This document shows, piece by piece, positions 16,484 to 26,277 of a stretch of DNA of 46,456 bases. The notes beneath the pieces were generated by a model that worked only from the letters and a program-made list of their open reading frames with translations, did no database searches and was not told where the DNA came from. Source of the stretch: Campylobacterota bacterium (GTDB lineage: Bacteria; Babelota; Babeliae; Babelales; Chromulinivoraceae); NCBI GenBank assembly GCA_002721975.1, contig PBME01000019.1:1-46456 (forward strand). The letters are read 5' to 3'. The first letter of the stretch is position 1. Each line of letters begins with the position of its first letter. The position numbers and the translations under genes are program-made.

Positions 16484-18295
16484 ATGAGTACCATAAATCA
16501 ATCATTTGATGTCATTATTGTAGGCGGTGGACATGCAGGTGTCGAAGCAGCATATGCTTCTGCAAAACTTGGATGCAAAACAGCTTTATTAACTTTAGAT
16601 AAACATAAAATCGGCCTTATGCCGTGCAATCCTTCTATTGGCGGCATCGGTAAAGGTCACATTGTATTTGAAATAAGTGCTTTTCATGGTCTCATGCCAC
16701 AATTATGTAGCAAAAGTTACTTGCAAGCTCATATGCTCAACACAAAAAAAGGACCTGCAGTACAAGGGTTAAGGTTACAAATTGATAAAGATAAGTATTC
16801 TCAGCTTGCTACACAAAATTTAGAAAACACCCACAATCTAACTATCATTGAAGAAATGGTAGATGAAATTCTTGTGGCAGATAATAGCGTTACTGGCATT
16901 CGATGCGCCTCTAATGCAATACTGCATGCAAAAAACATTGTGTTAACAACCGGAACTTTCTTAAATGGTCTTATCCACATAGGAGAAAAAAGTTTTGCAG
17001 CTGGTCGACGTGGTGAACAAGCAGCAACAAAACTTTCTAATTTTTTAACAAAACTAAATCTACGAATGGGACGCTTAAAAACAGGCACGCCTCCTAGATT
17101 GCTTACTAAAACTATTGATTTTTCTCAGCTTGAAAAACAAGAAATTGAACATCTTGATTATCTCTACGAATTTGAACCTATTGATGTGAAAAACACTCAT
17201 GCTTGCTATATCGCTCGAACAAATGAAACAAGTCATGAAATTATTCGTAAAAACCTTGCAAAATCAGCTATGTACAGTGGCAACATTAAAGGAACTGGAC
17301 CACGTTATTGTCCATCAATAGAAGATAAAATCTCTCGATTTAAAGATAAACCTGCGCATCATGTTTTTGTAGAGCCGGAAACTAAAGAATATGTTGAATG
17401 TTACCCAAGCGGTATATCAACGTCTTTGCCAGAAGAAGTGCAAAAAGAATTTATCAACTCTATCAAAGGTTTTGAAAATGCTGTTATATCAAAACCAGGA
17501 TATGCCGTAGAATATGACTTTGTACATCCAGATCAATTGCGGCACTCATTGGAAGTAAAACATATCAATGGTCTTTTTTTAGCAGGACAAATTAACGGTA
17601 CAACTGGGTATGAAGAAGCTGCAGGACAAGGATTAATCGCTGGAATTAATGCTGCTCATAAACATCTTAAAAAAGAACCGTTTATTCTTGATCGTCAAGA
17701 AAGTTATATCGGAGTTATGATTGATGATTTAATCACTCTTGGTGTAGATGAGCCATATCGAATGTTTACATCGCGAGCAGAACGTAGATTGTTATTACGT
17801 CAAGATAATACTTTTTTACGTCTTATGCCAAAAGCTTATGATCTTGGATTGATCAACGAAGACTTGTATCAAAAATTCTTACAAGAAAAAAATATTGTTG
17901 ATGCAGCAATTGAGCTTTTAGATAAAACATACACGAATGCTCAACTTGTTAAACATATGGAGCTTGAGCCTCATCCTCAAAAATTAGTTAAAAATCTCGG
18001 ACTTGATGTTTCTTCTCGTAACGCTTTAATTATTTTGTCTCATATCAAGTATCGTGAATATATCAAACGAGAAGAGGCAGAGATTGAGAAATTTAAAAAA
18101 TATAAAGACCTTGCTATGCCTAGCAATGAAGCTGTTTTTCAAGCAGCAGGTATATCTATAGAGCTTAAACAAAAAATTAGTAAACATCAGCCACAAACAA
18201 TTGCTCAAGCAACCTTAATTCCAGGCATGACGCCTGCAGCAACATCTATGCTTATTTTGCTTGCTCGAAAACCTAACATGGGAAAAAATAGATGA
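16484..18295 (+). CDS. mnmG: tRNA uridine-5-carboxymethylaminomethyl modification enzyme, FAD subunit
   Basis: 603 residues. MnmG (GidA) works with MnmE to install the (carboxymethyl)aminomethyl group on U34 of tRNAs. The N-terminal FAD site IIVGGGHAGVEAAYASAKLG (about 11-30) is followed by CNPSIGGIGKGHIVFEI, the KKGPAVQGLR segment and AGRRGEQAATKL with MGRLKTGTPPR. Later come GLFLAGQINGTTGYEEAAGQ and FTSRAERRLLLRQDN, all family signatures. The C-terminal helical domain that binds MnmE and tRNA is intact. The length is slightly under the usual ~620. Its stop overlaps the ABC-F start by four bases. The 3' end of its partner mnmE is at the right edge of the window. Confidence 0.96.
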   Translation: MSTINQSFDVIIVGGGHAGVEAAYASAKLGCKTALLTLDKHKIGLMPCNPSIGGIGKGHIVFEISAFHGLMPQLCSKSYLQAHMLNTKKGPAVQGLRLQIDKDKYSQLATQNLENTHNLTIIEEMVDEILVADNSVTGIRCASNAILHAKNIVLTTGTFLNGLIHIGEKSFAAGRRGEQAATKLSNFLTKLNLRMGRLKTGTPPRLLTKTIDFSQLEKQEIEHLDYLYEFEPIDVKNTHACYIARTNETSHEIIRKNLAKSAMYSGNIKGTGPRYCPSIEDKISRFKDKPAHHVFVEPETKEYVECYPSGISTSLPEEVQKEFINSIKGFENAVISKPGYAVEYDFVHPDQLRHSLEVKHINGLFLAGQINGTTGYEEAAGQGLIAGINAAHKHLKKEPFILDRQESYIGVMIDDLITLGVDEPYRMFTSRAERRLLLRQDNTFLRLMPKAYDLGLINEDLYQKFLQEKNIVDAAIELLDKTYTNAQLVKHMELEPHPQKLVKNLGLDVSSRNALIILSHIKYREYIKREEAEIEKFKKYKDLAMPSNEAVFQAAGISIELKQKISKHQPQTIAQATLIPGMTPAATSMLILLARKPNMGKNR

Positions 18296-20151
18296 TCCAA
18301 GTTAAAAACTTAGAGTTACAATTTGGAGAACAAATAATTTTTGATAAGATCAGCTGCATTATTAATAATAATGATCGTATAGGACTTGTTGGTAGAAACG
18401 GAACTGGTAAGTCTACCCTGCTAAAAATTATTGGAAATCATCTACAAGCTGATGGCGGAACTATTGATATTCAAAGCAAAGCTCGAATTGCGTATATGCC
18501 TCAAGAAGTTGTGATTGTTTCTACTAAAACGGTACTTGATGAAACACTTGCGACATTTGACTATTTATTTGCACTTGAAGAAGAAAAAAAAGAACTTGCT
18601 TTAACTATTCATGCTAACCCTACAGAAAAACAAGTTAATCGCTATGCAGAAATTGAACATGAGTTACAAGAGCAAAATTTTGCTGAAAAAAAAGTTCAAG
18701 CTCAAAAAATTCTTGCTGGATTAGGATTTAACAATACAAAGCAACTATCTAAAGTTAGCGAACTTAGTGTTGGATGGCGTATGCGTGTCGTTCTTGCAAA
18801 ACTATTACTACAAGAAGCTGACTTTTATCTCTTTGACGAACCAACTAACCACCTTGATCTTCCTACAAAAAATTGGTTTTTACATTTTTTACAAAATAAT
18901 GTTCGTGGGTATCTTCTCGTATGTCATGATCGCTATTTTTTAGATAAAGCTTGCAACACTACATATGAACTATCGTTAGGCAAATTAACAATATTTCAAG
19001 GTAATTATAGCTTTTACAAGAAACAAAAAAGTTTTATGCTTGAGCACCAACAGCTTGCTTATAAAAAACAACAACAAGATATAAAACAAAAAGAGCGTAC
19101 TATTGAAAGATTTAGATCAAAAGCTACCAAAGCAAAAATGGCACAAAGCATGATCAAAGCGCTTGAAAAAGTTGAGCGAATCCAAATTGAAGATGTTCAA
19201 AAAACAATCACTCTAAAGCTTGAAGAACCAAAGCGCTCTGGGTATGAAGTTGTAACAATAAAAAATGTATCTCATGCATTTAACACAACTTTATTTAAGC
19301 ATGTTACCTTTACTATTGAACGCCAAGATAAAGTAGCTATTGTTGCACCAAACGGTACTGGTAAAACAACTTTATTTAATCTAATTGCTCAAAAGTTACC
19401 ATTACAACATGGAACAATACAGCTAGGTCACAATGTCAAAGCAGCTTTATTTGATCAAGATCAAGAAAAAATTCTTGATCCACATAAAACTATTTTTCAA
19501 GAAGTGTATCAAGCATCTGAAGCAACAGATTTGCAAGTACGATCAGTTCTTGGAGCTCTTTTATTTGGGCAAGATGATATCAACAAGCTTTGTTCTGTTT
19601 TAAGTGGAGGAGAACGCAACAGGGTTGCAATGGCTAAAGTTATTTTAAGCAAAGCAAATTTTTTGTTACTTGATGAACCTACAAACCATTTAGACATAGA
19701 ATCAAAAGAAATTATATTACAAGCACTACAACAATTTGAAGGTACTATACTGTTTGTATCACACGATCAAGATTTTGTTAACAAATTAGCTACTAAAATT
19801 ATTGAATTAACACCACAAGGGTCATATGTGTATCTAGGTAATTATGATAGCTATCTAGATGCTAAACAAGCTGTAGCTAAAGAAACAGTTACAGAACAAA
19901 AGCAACAAAAATCAAATAGTAACAACTCGCAACAAAGTTTTGATCTGCAAAAAAAATGTAAAAATCTAGAGAATAAAATTGATAAACTCGAACAAGACCT
20001 TGCTGATATCCTGAAACAATTAGAAACAGCAACATATGGCACACCTGAATTTGAAAAATTAGAACATACGTATAAATCTTTACAAAAAACTATCTCGCAA
20101 GAAACAAGTAAATGGGAAGATTTACTTATACAACTTGATGAAGGAATCTAA
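18292..20151 (+). CDS. ABC-F family ATPase (ribosome-associated)
   Basis: 619 residues with two ABC ATPase domains and no membrane segment. Domain 1 has GRNGTGKST, the degenerate signature LSVGWRMRV and FDEPTNHLD. Domain 2 has APNGTGKTT, LSGGERNRV and LDEPTNHLD. The linker between them (about 240-305) is long, charged and helical, as in the tRNA-interacting arm of ABC-F proteins. The C-terminal ~90 residues form a coiled coil like those of Uup and YheS. ABC-F proteins bind the ribosomal E site and rescue or regulate stalled translation. The exact subfamily cannot be fixed. Overlaps mnmG and touches lgt (TAATG). Confidence 0.93.
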   Translation: MIQVKNLELQFGEQIIFDKISCIINNNDRIGLVGRNGTGKSTLLKIIGNHLQADGGTIDIQSKARIAYMPQEVVIVSTKTVLDETLATFDYLFALEEEKKELALTIHANPTEKQVNRYAEIEHELQEQNFAEKKVQAQKILAGLGFNNTKQLSKVSELSVGWRMRVVLAKLLLQEADFYLFDEPTNHLDLPTKNWFLHFLQNNVRGYLLVCHDRYFLDKACNTTYELSLGKLTIFQGNYSFYKKQKSFMLEHQQLAYKKQQQDIKQKERTIERFRSKATKAKMAQSMIKALEKVERIQIEDVQKTITLKLEEPKRSGYEVVTIKNVSHAFNTTLFKHVTFTIERQDKVAIVAPNGTGKTTLFNLIAQKLPLQHGTIQLGHNVKAALFDQDQEKILDPHKTIFQEVYQASEATDLQVRSVLGALLFGQDDINKLCSVLSGGERNRVAMAKVILSKANFLLLDEPTNHLDIESKEIILQALQQFEGTILFVSHDQDFVNKLATKIIELTPQGSYVYLGNYDSYLDAKQAVAKETVTEQKQQKSNSNNSQQSFDLQKKCKNLENKIDKLEQDLADILKQLETATYGTPEFEKLEHTYKSLQKTISQETSKWEDLLIQLDEGI

Positions 20152-20927
20152 TGCAACCTGTCTTATTACCTATATATGGTCCAATAGCTATTCATGCATA
20201 TGGATTATGCATAGCAGTTGGAGGATTAATTACATTTGGACTATTAAGCAATGACAAACAAGCTCGTTCAGTAATTTCAAAATCTGTACTTACCAATCTT
20301 TTTCAGTTAATAATTCTTGCTGCATATCTTGGAGGCAGAATCGTAACGATGATTACAGAACAAAGTATCATGCGCGACCCATTATTTTTGTTTAAATTTT
20401 GGGAGCCTGGATTTTCTATTTTAGGAAGTGTTATTGGTGTTACAGTAGCTCTTGCAAGTTATTTTTATAACAAGCAAATATCTTTGTTACTATTTTTAGA
20501 CAGGGGAGCTATTTATATACCAATATTGCAAAGTTTTGGAAGAGTTGGATGTTTTTTTGCTGGTTGCTGTTATGGTATGCCTTCTACAAGTTGGTATGCA
20601 GTTACCTACACCGATAGTGCTCACATGGCACCGTTGCACTGTTCATTACACCCTGCGCAATTGTACAGCGCTGCTACATTATTTATAATTTTTCTTTTTT
20701 TATATTTTATACAACAGTATCGAGTAAAAAATCGTGGAGAATTATTTTGTTCATATATAGCCTTAATTGCTACAGAACGATTCTTGATAGATTTTGTAAG
20801 ATGGGATAGAGTGTTTATAGTAAGTCCTTCTTTTTTACAGTTATTTTCTGTACATCAATGGATTGCACTTGCCATGTGTTTTGGAGCAATGTTAGGAGTA
20901 CTTGTTATTCGTAAATTACAGCAATAA
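20151..20927 (+). CDS. lgt: Phosphatidylglycerol-prolipoprotein diacylglyceryl transferase
   Basis: 258 residues with about seven membrane helices. Lgt adds diacylglycerol to the lipobox Cys of prolipoproteins. AYGLCIAVGG near the N-terminus, GGRIVTMI, FGRVGCFFAGCCYG (the signature loop, with the essential Arg), HPAQLYSAATL and ERFLIDFVRWD are all present. The signature loop has the GCFxAGCCYG variant rather than GNFxNGExxG of proteobacterial Lgt; the former is also found in other phyla. The ATG shares a base with the ABC-F stop. The window's Pal-like lipoprotein is an expected substrate. Confidence 0.92.
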   Translation: MQPVLLPIYGPIAIHAYGLCIAVGGLITFGLLSNDKQARSVISKSVLTNLFQLIILAAYLGGRIVTMITEQSIMRDPLFLFKFWEPGFSILGSVIGVTVALASYFYNKQISLLLFLDRGAIYIPILQSFGRVGCFFAGCCYGMPSTSWYAVTYTDSAHMAPLHCSLHPAQLYSAATLFIIFLFLYFIQQYRVKNRGELFCSYIALIATERFLIDFVRWDRVFIVSPSFLQLFSVHQWIALAMCFGAMLGVLVIRKLQQ

Positions 20928-20931
20928 TTAT

Positions 20932-22683
20932 ATGGATTTATTTAATTTTATAAAAAACCAACTTGATATTATTACGGTTATATCAGAATATACAAATCTA
21001 AAAAAAACAGGTTCTCAATACTGGAAAGCTCTCTGCCCTTTTCATCATGAAAAAACTCCTTCTTTTAGCGTCAGTCCACATAAAAAAATATTTTATTGCT
21101 TTGGCTGCCAAGAAACTGGTGACGTAATTAACTTTATTGAAAAAATAGAAAACATATCCGCATATGAAGCAGCACAACACATTATTCAACGATACAATAT
21201 AGATGTACCCGATACAATAGAAAAAAACAGTAGTTTAAAAAAAGAAAAAACACCCTTTCAACTATGTCAACTTGTAGCTCAATGGTGCAATAACAAATTA
21301 TTAAAAAATAAAGTTGCGTTAACATACATACAAGATAGAAAAGTATCATCTAATACTATTTCTCAATTCACAATAGGCTTTTTTCCTGTAGGAACAAAAG
21401 CAATACAAGATCTAGTTTCTTACATTATGAACAATGGGTTTTCAACAAAAGAATTACTGCAAGAACATATTTTATTTCAAGGTAAGGGAGCTTTATACTC
21501 ACCTTTTGAAAATCGTATCATGTTCCCTATTAAAGATCATCTAGGACAAACATGTGGTTTTGGTGGAAGAATATTTAAACCAAACGACCAACGGCCTAAG
21601 TATTACAACTCAAAAGAAACTACTTTTTTTAAAAAAGGCAAAATATTATTTGGATTAGATATTGCTAAACACTATATTCAAAAAAGCAAAACTGCTTTTA
21701 TTGTCGAAGGATATACCGACTGTATAGCTATGTATCAACACGGATATCATAATACCGTTGCAACATTAGGAACAGCATGTACTCTTGATCATCTCAAACA
21801 ACTTGCAAAACATGCACAAACTGTTTATATGCTGTACGACGGAGACAATGCTGGGAAACAGGCTATCTTAAGATTAACACAATCATGTTGGCAACTTGAT
21901 ATGGACCTGAAGGTTATTTTATTACCTCCTAATCAAGATCCTGCTTCTATTTTAGAAAAAGAAAAAACAATAGATACATACATAGCAACTGGCTCTGATA
22001 TTTTTACTTATTTTTTACATGCAACTGGTAAAAATTTTCAAAAACATAGTATCCGAGACAAAATGATCGCTATTAATGATTTACTACATATTATTAAAAA
22101 TATTCAAGATGATTTAAAACAAAATATTTTACTCATGAAAGCTGCAGAAATCATGCAGATACCTTTAGATATTTTAAAAAAACAGTATACTAATAGAGAT
22201 AAACCAGTAATCACTAACACTCAAAAAACTTCATCTATTCAGAAACAAATAGACCCTGATAACGAATTAGAAGTACAAATTTTAGCAACTATATGCCATG
22301 ACCCAACAGTGATTACGAAACAAGATGAAACATTACTGCTTGCAAAACTTTCAGAGCCTATTAAAAATATTTTTACAAAAATTATGCAACATCACAACAG
22401 TGCTAGCTCATCATTAGAAGCTCAAAAGTTAGAAAACATATTAACTCAACAAGAATTACAGTATACACAGCAGATTTTATTTAAGATTGAAACAACTAAC
22501 ATAAAACAAACCTTTGTTAACCTTATGTCACAGTTTCAAAAAAAACATTGGAAATCGCTGGTATCTCATATTAAAATGAAACTTATGCAAGCAAAGCAAG
22601 CAAATAATAGACAAGAAATGTTAGAGTTACTAGAAGTTTTTGAAAAATTAAAAAAAGATCTTTATAAAAATGGACGTTTATGA
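20932..22683 (+). CDS. dnaG: DNA primase
   Basis: 583 residues from the ATG at 20932, five bases after the lgt stop; an in-frame start inside lgt would add ten residues without family support. DnaG makes RNA primers for replication. The N-terminal zinc-binding domain has Cys35, His38, Cys56 and Cys59 with the same spacing as in E. coli. The catalytic core follows: TOPRIM Glu in [17 protein letters not shown] and the acidic pair in [12 protein letters not shown]. The C-terminal ~150 residues are the helical helicase-binding type. The gene overlaps rpoD by four bases, giving the classical dnaG-rpoD pairing without rpsU. Confidence 0.96.
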   Translation: MDLFNFIKNQLDIITVISEYTNLKKTGSQYWKALCPFHHEKTPSFSVSPHKKIFYCFGCQETGDVINFIEKIENISAYEAAQHIIQRYNIDVPDTIEKNSSLKKEKTPFQLCQLVAQWCNNKLLKNKVALTYIQDRKVSSNTISQFTIGFFPVGTKAIQDLVSYIMNNGFSTKELLQEHILFQGKGALYSPFENRIMFPIKDHLGQTCGFGGRIFKPNDQRPKYYNSKETTFFKKGKILFGLDIAKHYIQKSKTAFIVEGYTDCIAMYQHGYHNTVATLGTACTLDHLKQLAKHAQTVYMLYDGDNAGKQAILRLTQSCWQLDMDLKVILLPPNQDPASILEKEKTIDTYIATGSDIFTYFLHATGKNFQKHSIRDKMIAINDLLHIIKNIQDDLKQNILLMKAAEIMQIPLDILKKQYTNRDKPVITNTQKTSSIQKQIDPDNELEVQILATICHDPTVITKQDETLLLAKLSEPIKNIFTKIMQHHNSASSSLEAQKLENILTQQELQYTQQILFKIETTNIKQTFVNLMSQFQKKHWKSLVSHIKMKLMQAKQANNRQEMLELLEVFEKLKKDLYKNGRL

Positions 22684-24512
22684 CGAAAAAAAAACCTATG
22701 ACAAAAAAAGCACAACCAAAATTAACAAAAGCTGATATAGTTCAAAAAATTATTGAAGATGCTCAAGGTAAAAGATATGTTACCTACGAATCTATTATAG
22801 AAGCCGCAGAAAAACATAATTTTACAGAATCTGAAACAAGTAATCTTTTAAGAGATTTAGAAAATAAAAACATCGATCTTATCATGCAAAAAGAACTTGA
22901 TGCTGACCATGGTTCTGATGATACAGATTTATTAAGTGATGACGACAATCAATCTGTTAAAGTAAAAACAAAAATAGCAGCTGATTTGCCAGAAGAAGAT
23001 GAAGATTCTGAGAAAGATGAAAGTGAAGCATTACGAGGCGTGCCAGATATTCCTCAGATAGCAGATGGTGTAAAATGTTACTTACGAGATATTGGTAAGA
23101 TACCTCTTCTTAATAAAAAAACAGAAAAAGTTATTTCTGACAAAATCGCTGCTGGAAAATTAGAATCTATCGAAGCAATCTCAAGATTTCCTATTATTCA
23201 TAAAGAATTTGTTTCTTTAGAAGAGCGAATTCAAAAACGTACTGTTGCCTTAAAAGATATTGTGCAATTTTCTGAATTTGATGAAGAAAACTTACCAAAA
23301 TTAGAAGAAGAGCGCGAAGCACTCCTTGCAACTATTTCTGAAATTAAAAAACTTGTTAACAATGAGTTTAAAATTTATAAAAGTTATCGAGATAAACTAT
23401 CTTCAGAAGATGCAAAAAAAGAGATGTTAGGCAAAATTAAAGAAAATAAAGAAAAAATTAGCGAAGCAATTATGTCTATCAAGCTTTCTAATAAACTTAT
23501 TAGAAAACTTGGGCGTAAAATAGAAAAATTAATTAACAAAATTACAGAACGTAAACAATTTGTTGATAAAATTGATGCAACTATCGCAGAGTTGAAAAAA
23601 AAGAGAACAGTTGCTGCTAAAGAAGAAATTGCTGAACTTGAAACTCAACAACGTATTGCAAAAAAAGCAATTAAAAACACTGAGAATGAAATCGGCTTTA
23701 ACTATAAAGATGCAATTAAAAACTTTAGCATATTTACCAAGGGACAATTAAAAGATAAACAAGCTAAATCTGACCTTGCTAAAGCAAACTTACGACTTGT
23801 TGTTAATATTGCTCGTAAATACATTAATCGAGGATTACACTTTTTAGATTTAATACAAGAAGGTAATATTGGATTAATGAAAGCTGTTGAAAAATTTGAA
23901 TTTGAACGTGGTTATAAATTTTCAACATATGCTACTTGGTGGATTAGACAAGCAATCACACGTGCTATTGCAGATCAATCACGTACAATTCGTGTGCCTG
24001 TACATATGGTTGAAACTCTCAACAAAATTAATAAAATTAAACATATTTTTTTACAAGAACATGGTAGAGAACCTACCAACACTGAACTTGCAAAAAAATT
24101 AAACATCGATGAAAAGAAAATAAAAAACATCATTAAAATTTCTAAAGAACCAATCTCTTTAGAAACTCCAATTGGTGATAGCAATGATGCGTCAATTAAA
24201 GATCTTATTGAACATGAAGATAGCTTCTCTCTATCTGATGCTGTTGCAAGTACAGATTTAAAAGAAAAAATTAGAGAAATACTTAAAACTTTAACTCCTC
24301 GAGAAGAAAAAGTTTTAAAAATGCGATTTGGCATTGATGTTGCATCGGAACATACTCTTGAAGAAGTTGGTAAAGATTTTTCTGTAACACGTGAACGAAT
24401 TCGTCAAATTGAAGTAAAAGCATTAAAGAAATTAAAACATCCTTCAAGAAGTAAGAAATTATTAGCTTTTTTTGAAAAAGAATTGCAAAATCTAGAAGAA
24501 GAAGAAGAATAA
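22680..24512 (+). CDS. rpoD: RNA polymerase primary sigma factor (sigma-70, RpoD)
   Basis: 610 residues. A region 1.1-like N-terminus is followed by an acidic stretch (about 85-120). Region 1.2 reads [20 protein letters not shown]. There is a charged, coiled-coil non-conserved insert of about 200 residues. Regions 2.1-2.4 contain [20 protein letters not shown] and [20 protein letters not shown], and region 3 starts [11 protein letters not shown]. Region 4.2 ends in the -35-binding helix-turn-helix [20 protein letters not shown]. All core-binding and promoter-melting segments are intact, so this is the housekeeping sigma. It agrees with the TATAAT/TTGACA-like promoters seen around it. Translationally coupled to dnaG. 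Confidence 0.96.
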   Translation: MTKKKPMTKKAQPKLTKADIVQKIIEDAQGKRYVTYESIIEAAEKHNFTESETSNLLRDLENKNIDLIMQKELDADHGSDDTDLLSDDDNQSVKVKTKIAADLPEEDEDSEKDESEALRGVPDIPQIADGVKCYLRDIGKIPLLNKKTEKVISDKIAAGKLESIEAISRFPIIHKEFVSLEERIQKRTVALKDIVQFSEFDEENLPKLEEEREALLATISEIKKLVNNEFKIYKSYRDKLSSEDAKKEMLGKIKENKEKISEAIMSIKLSNKLIRKLGRKIEKLINKITERKQFVDKIDATIAELKKKRTVAAKEEIAELETQQRIAKKAIKNTENEIGFNYKDAIKNFSIFTKGQLKDKQAKSDLAKANLRLVVNIARKYINRGLHFLDLIQEGNIGLMKAVEKFEFERGYKFSTYATWWIRQAITRAIADQSRTIRVPVHMVETLNKINKIKHIFLQEHGREPTNTELAKKLNIDEKKIKNIIKISKEPISLETPIGDSNDASIKDLIEHEDSFSLSDAVASTDLKEKIREILKTLTPREEKVLKMRFGIDVASEHTLEEVGKDFSVTRERIRQIEVKALKKLKHPSRSKKLLAFFEKELQNLEEEEE

Positions 24513-24564
24513 GTGTTAAGGTTTATCAAACTAACTAATTTATATTGAGCTAAAAAGGAATATA

Positions 24565-25881
24565 TTGAATATTGATATGCAAAGTCTATTGTTTGACTCT
24601 GGTATATTTGTAATTTCTTTAGGCGTATGTGCTTTATTTGCATTTATGGAAACCAGTGTTACAGCTATGCGACTTTTTAAAATTAAAGAGTTAGAACGTA
24701 CCACAACTCGATATAAAAGTTTTTTGCATAATTTAGAACACCGCCCTCAATATGTATTAATTTCTATATTAATTGCAACAAACACTGTCTGTATTATGTC
24801 TGCTGATTTAGCAAAAGATATCATTGTTAAATTATTAGCACATTTACATCTACCAGAAGGTGTTGTAACAACAGTGGGTATTGCTACTGGTGCTATTATT
24901 GTTTCTTTATTTGGAGAAATTATTCCCAAAAGTATTGCTCAAGCAAAAAGCAGTCTTTTATCATCAATGTTATGGCTTGCAAATCTCATTTATTTACTAT
25001 TAACGCCAATTAGTATTCCATTGATCAAAGTTTCAGAGTACTTTACAAAGTCAGATGGAGATGATGATCAAATTGTTTCAGAAAAAGAACTACAATTCCT
25101 TGTTCATTATGTAGAAAAAAAAGGAATTATGGAATCTGAAAAAGTTAATATGTTAAAAAATATTTTTAGAATGGGCAGCACACACGTTAAAGAAATATTA
25201 ATCCCTAATAGCAATATTATTAGTGTTGATATTAAAAGCGATATAGATACTATTCTTAAACTATTTGAAAATTATCGTTATTCACGTTTTCCTGTGTTTG
25301 AAGATAATCCAGAAAATATTGTTGGTATTATTTATCAAAAAGACCTGTTCTTAAACCTGCAATTACATAAAAACAAATTTAGTTTAAAAGATATTACAAA
25401 GCCTATCATCTTTGTGCCTGACAGTTTAAAAGTGAGTGAATTATTAAAAGAATTTAAAACAAAATCTATTCATATGGCTATGGTACTTGATGAATACGGA
25501 AGCACAACAGGTCTTGTCACTCTTGAAGATGCATTAGAAGAAATTGTAGGTGATATTACTGATGAGCATGATCCAAATCAAAGCTCTGATAAAATAACTA
25601 TTATCACCAAAAATAAAGAATGGCTTGTTGATGCAACAGCAGACCTAGATCGCCTTGAAGAATATCTGCAAATTAAATTTAGAGTCGAAACAGCAGTTAC
25701 GCTCGGTGGTTTTTTAACAGAACAAGCACAACATCTTCCTATTAAAGGGGAAAAAATTTACTATAAAAATTATTGTTTCACTGTAGAAAAAGCTAATCAA
25801 AAAAGAGTTTTGCGTGTTTACATAAAACAAACTGATCACCCTGACAAGTGTAAAGCTGAGCCAAAAAAATCAAAAAAATAA
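24565..25881 (+). CDS. CNNM/CorC (HlyC-type) membrane protein with CBS pair
   Basis: 438 residues. The start is a TTG at 24565, with AAGGA 5 bases upstream; the next ATG, four codons in, would be 17 bases from that site. The DUF21 membrane domain has about four helices (residues 8-150). It is followed by a CBS pair (about 205-330), including YRYSRFPVFEDNPENIVGII and MVLDEYGSTTGLVTLEDALE then EIVGDI, and by a C-terminal CorC/HlyC domain (about 345-425). Relatives act in magnesium or other cation export, or are called hemolysin C-like on thin evidence. Nucleotide or Mg-ATP probably binds the CBS pair. It follows rpoD by 52 bases. Transport role inferred from family. Confidence 0.9.
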   Translation: MNIDMQSLLFDSGIFVISLGVCALFAFMETSVTAMRLFKIKELERTTTRYKSFLHNLEHRPQYVLISILIATNTVCIMSADLAKDIIVKLLAHLHLPEGVVTTVGIATGAIIVSLFGEIIPKSIAQAKSSLLSSMLWLANLIYLLLTPISIPLIKVSEYFTKSDGDDDQIVSEKELQFLVHYVEKKGIMESEKVNMLKNIFRMGSTHVKEILIPNSNIISVDIKSDIDTILKLFENYRYSRFPVFEDNPENIVGIIYQKDLFLNLQLHKNKFSLKDITKPIIFVPDSLKVSELLKEFKTKSIHMAMVLDEYGSTTGLVTLEDALEEIVGDITDEHDPNQSSDKITIITKNKEWLVDATADLDRLEEYLQIKFRVETAVTLGGFLTEQAQHLPIKGEKIYYKNYCFTVEKANQKRVLRVYIKQTDHPDKCKAEPKKSKK

Positions 25882-25914
25882 TACTCATTATACAATTAAA
25901 AAAGGAGTTGTATT

Positions 25915-26277
25915 ATGAAATATCTACTATCTATTATGTTAGGAATCATATCAAGTATATCTATTATACAATCTGAACATATCGTTTATGAAACAAATAT
26001 AGTGCAAAATTCTATTAATATTGCTGAAGATATAGCAGGATTAGCAGTTGTTTGTAAAAAATCTAAAGATCCAGAACTCCTTAAAGAAATTATCAAAAAA
26101 TTAGTTTTAGATATTGTTAATATCACTAACAATATTATAGAAAAAAGAAAACAAAAAAAATTAGCTAAAATGAAATATATTGATGATATCGATTACATAG
26201 ATAATTCACAAGATCACGTCGACAATATTGTGAACAATATATTAAGAAAAATTGAAATCATGGAAAGTGCATTATGA
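25915..26277 (+). CDS. Small secreted helical protein coupled to the enolase-like gene
   Basis: 120 residues. AAAGGAG lies about 7 bases before the ATG. The signal peptide is MKYLLSIMLGIISSISIIQS. The mature part is short, helical and Ile/Asn/Asp/Lys-rich, with one cysteine. Its stop overlaps the ATG of the enolase-like gene by four bases (ATGA), so their translation is coupled. The coupling of an exported protein with an apparently cytoplasmic pseudo-enzyme is unusual. No family recognised. Confidence 0.75.
   Translation: MKYLLSIMLGIISSISIIQSEHIVYETNIVQNSINIAEDIAGLAVVCKKSKDPELLKEIIKKLVLDIVNITNNIIEKRKQKKLAKMKYIDDIDYIDNSQDHVDNIVNNILRKIEIMESAL

Noticed and set aside
20151-20927. Lgt signature variant GCFFAGCCYG as a defective enzyme
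   Set aside because: The same variant occurs in Lgt of other phyla, the essential Arg is kept, and a lipobox protein is encoded in the window.
23500-24340. Open frames on the opposite strand within rpoD and other genes
   Set aside because: They lack ribosome sites and family motifs and lie wholly inside genes with clear family evidence, so they are shadows of AT-rich codon use.
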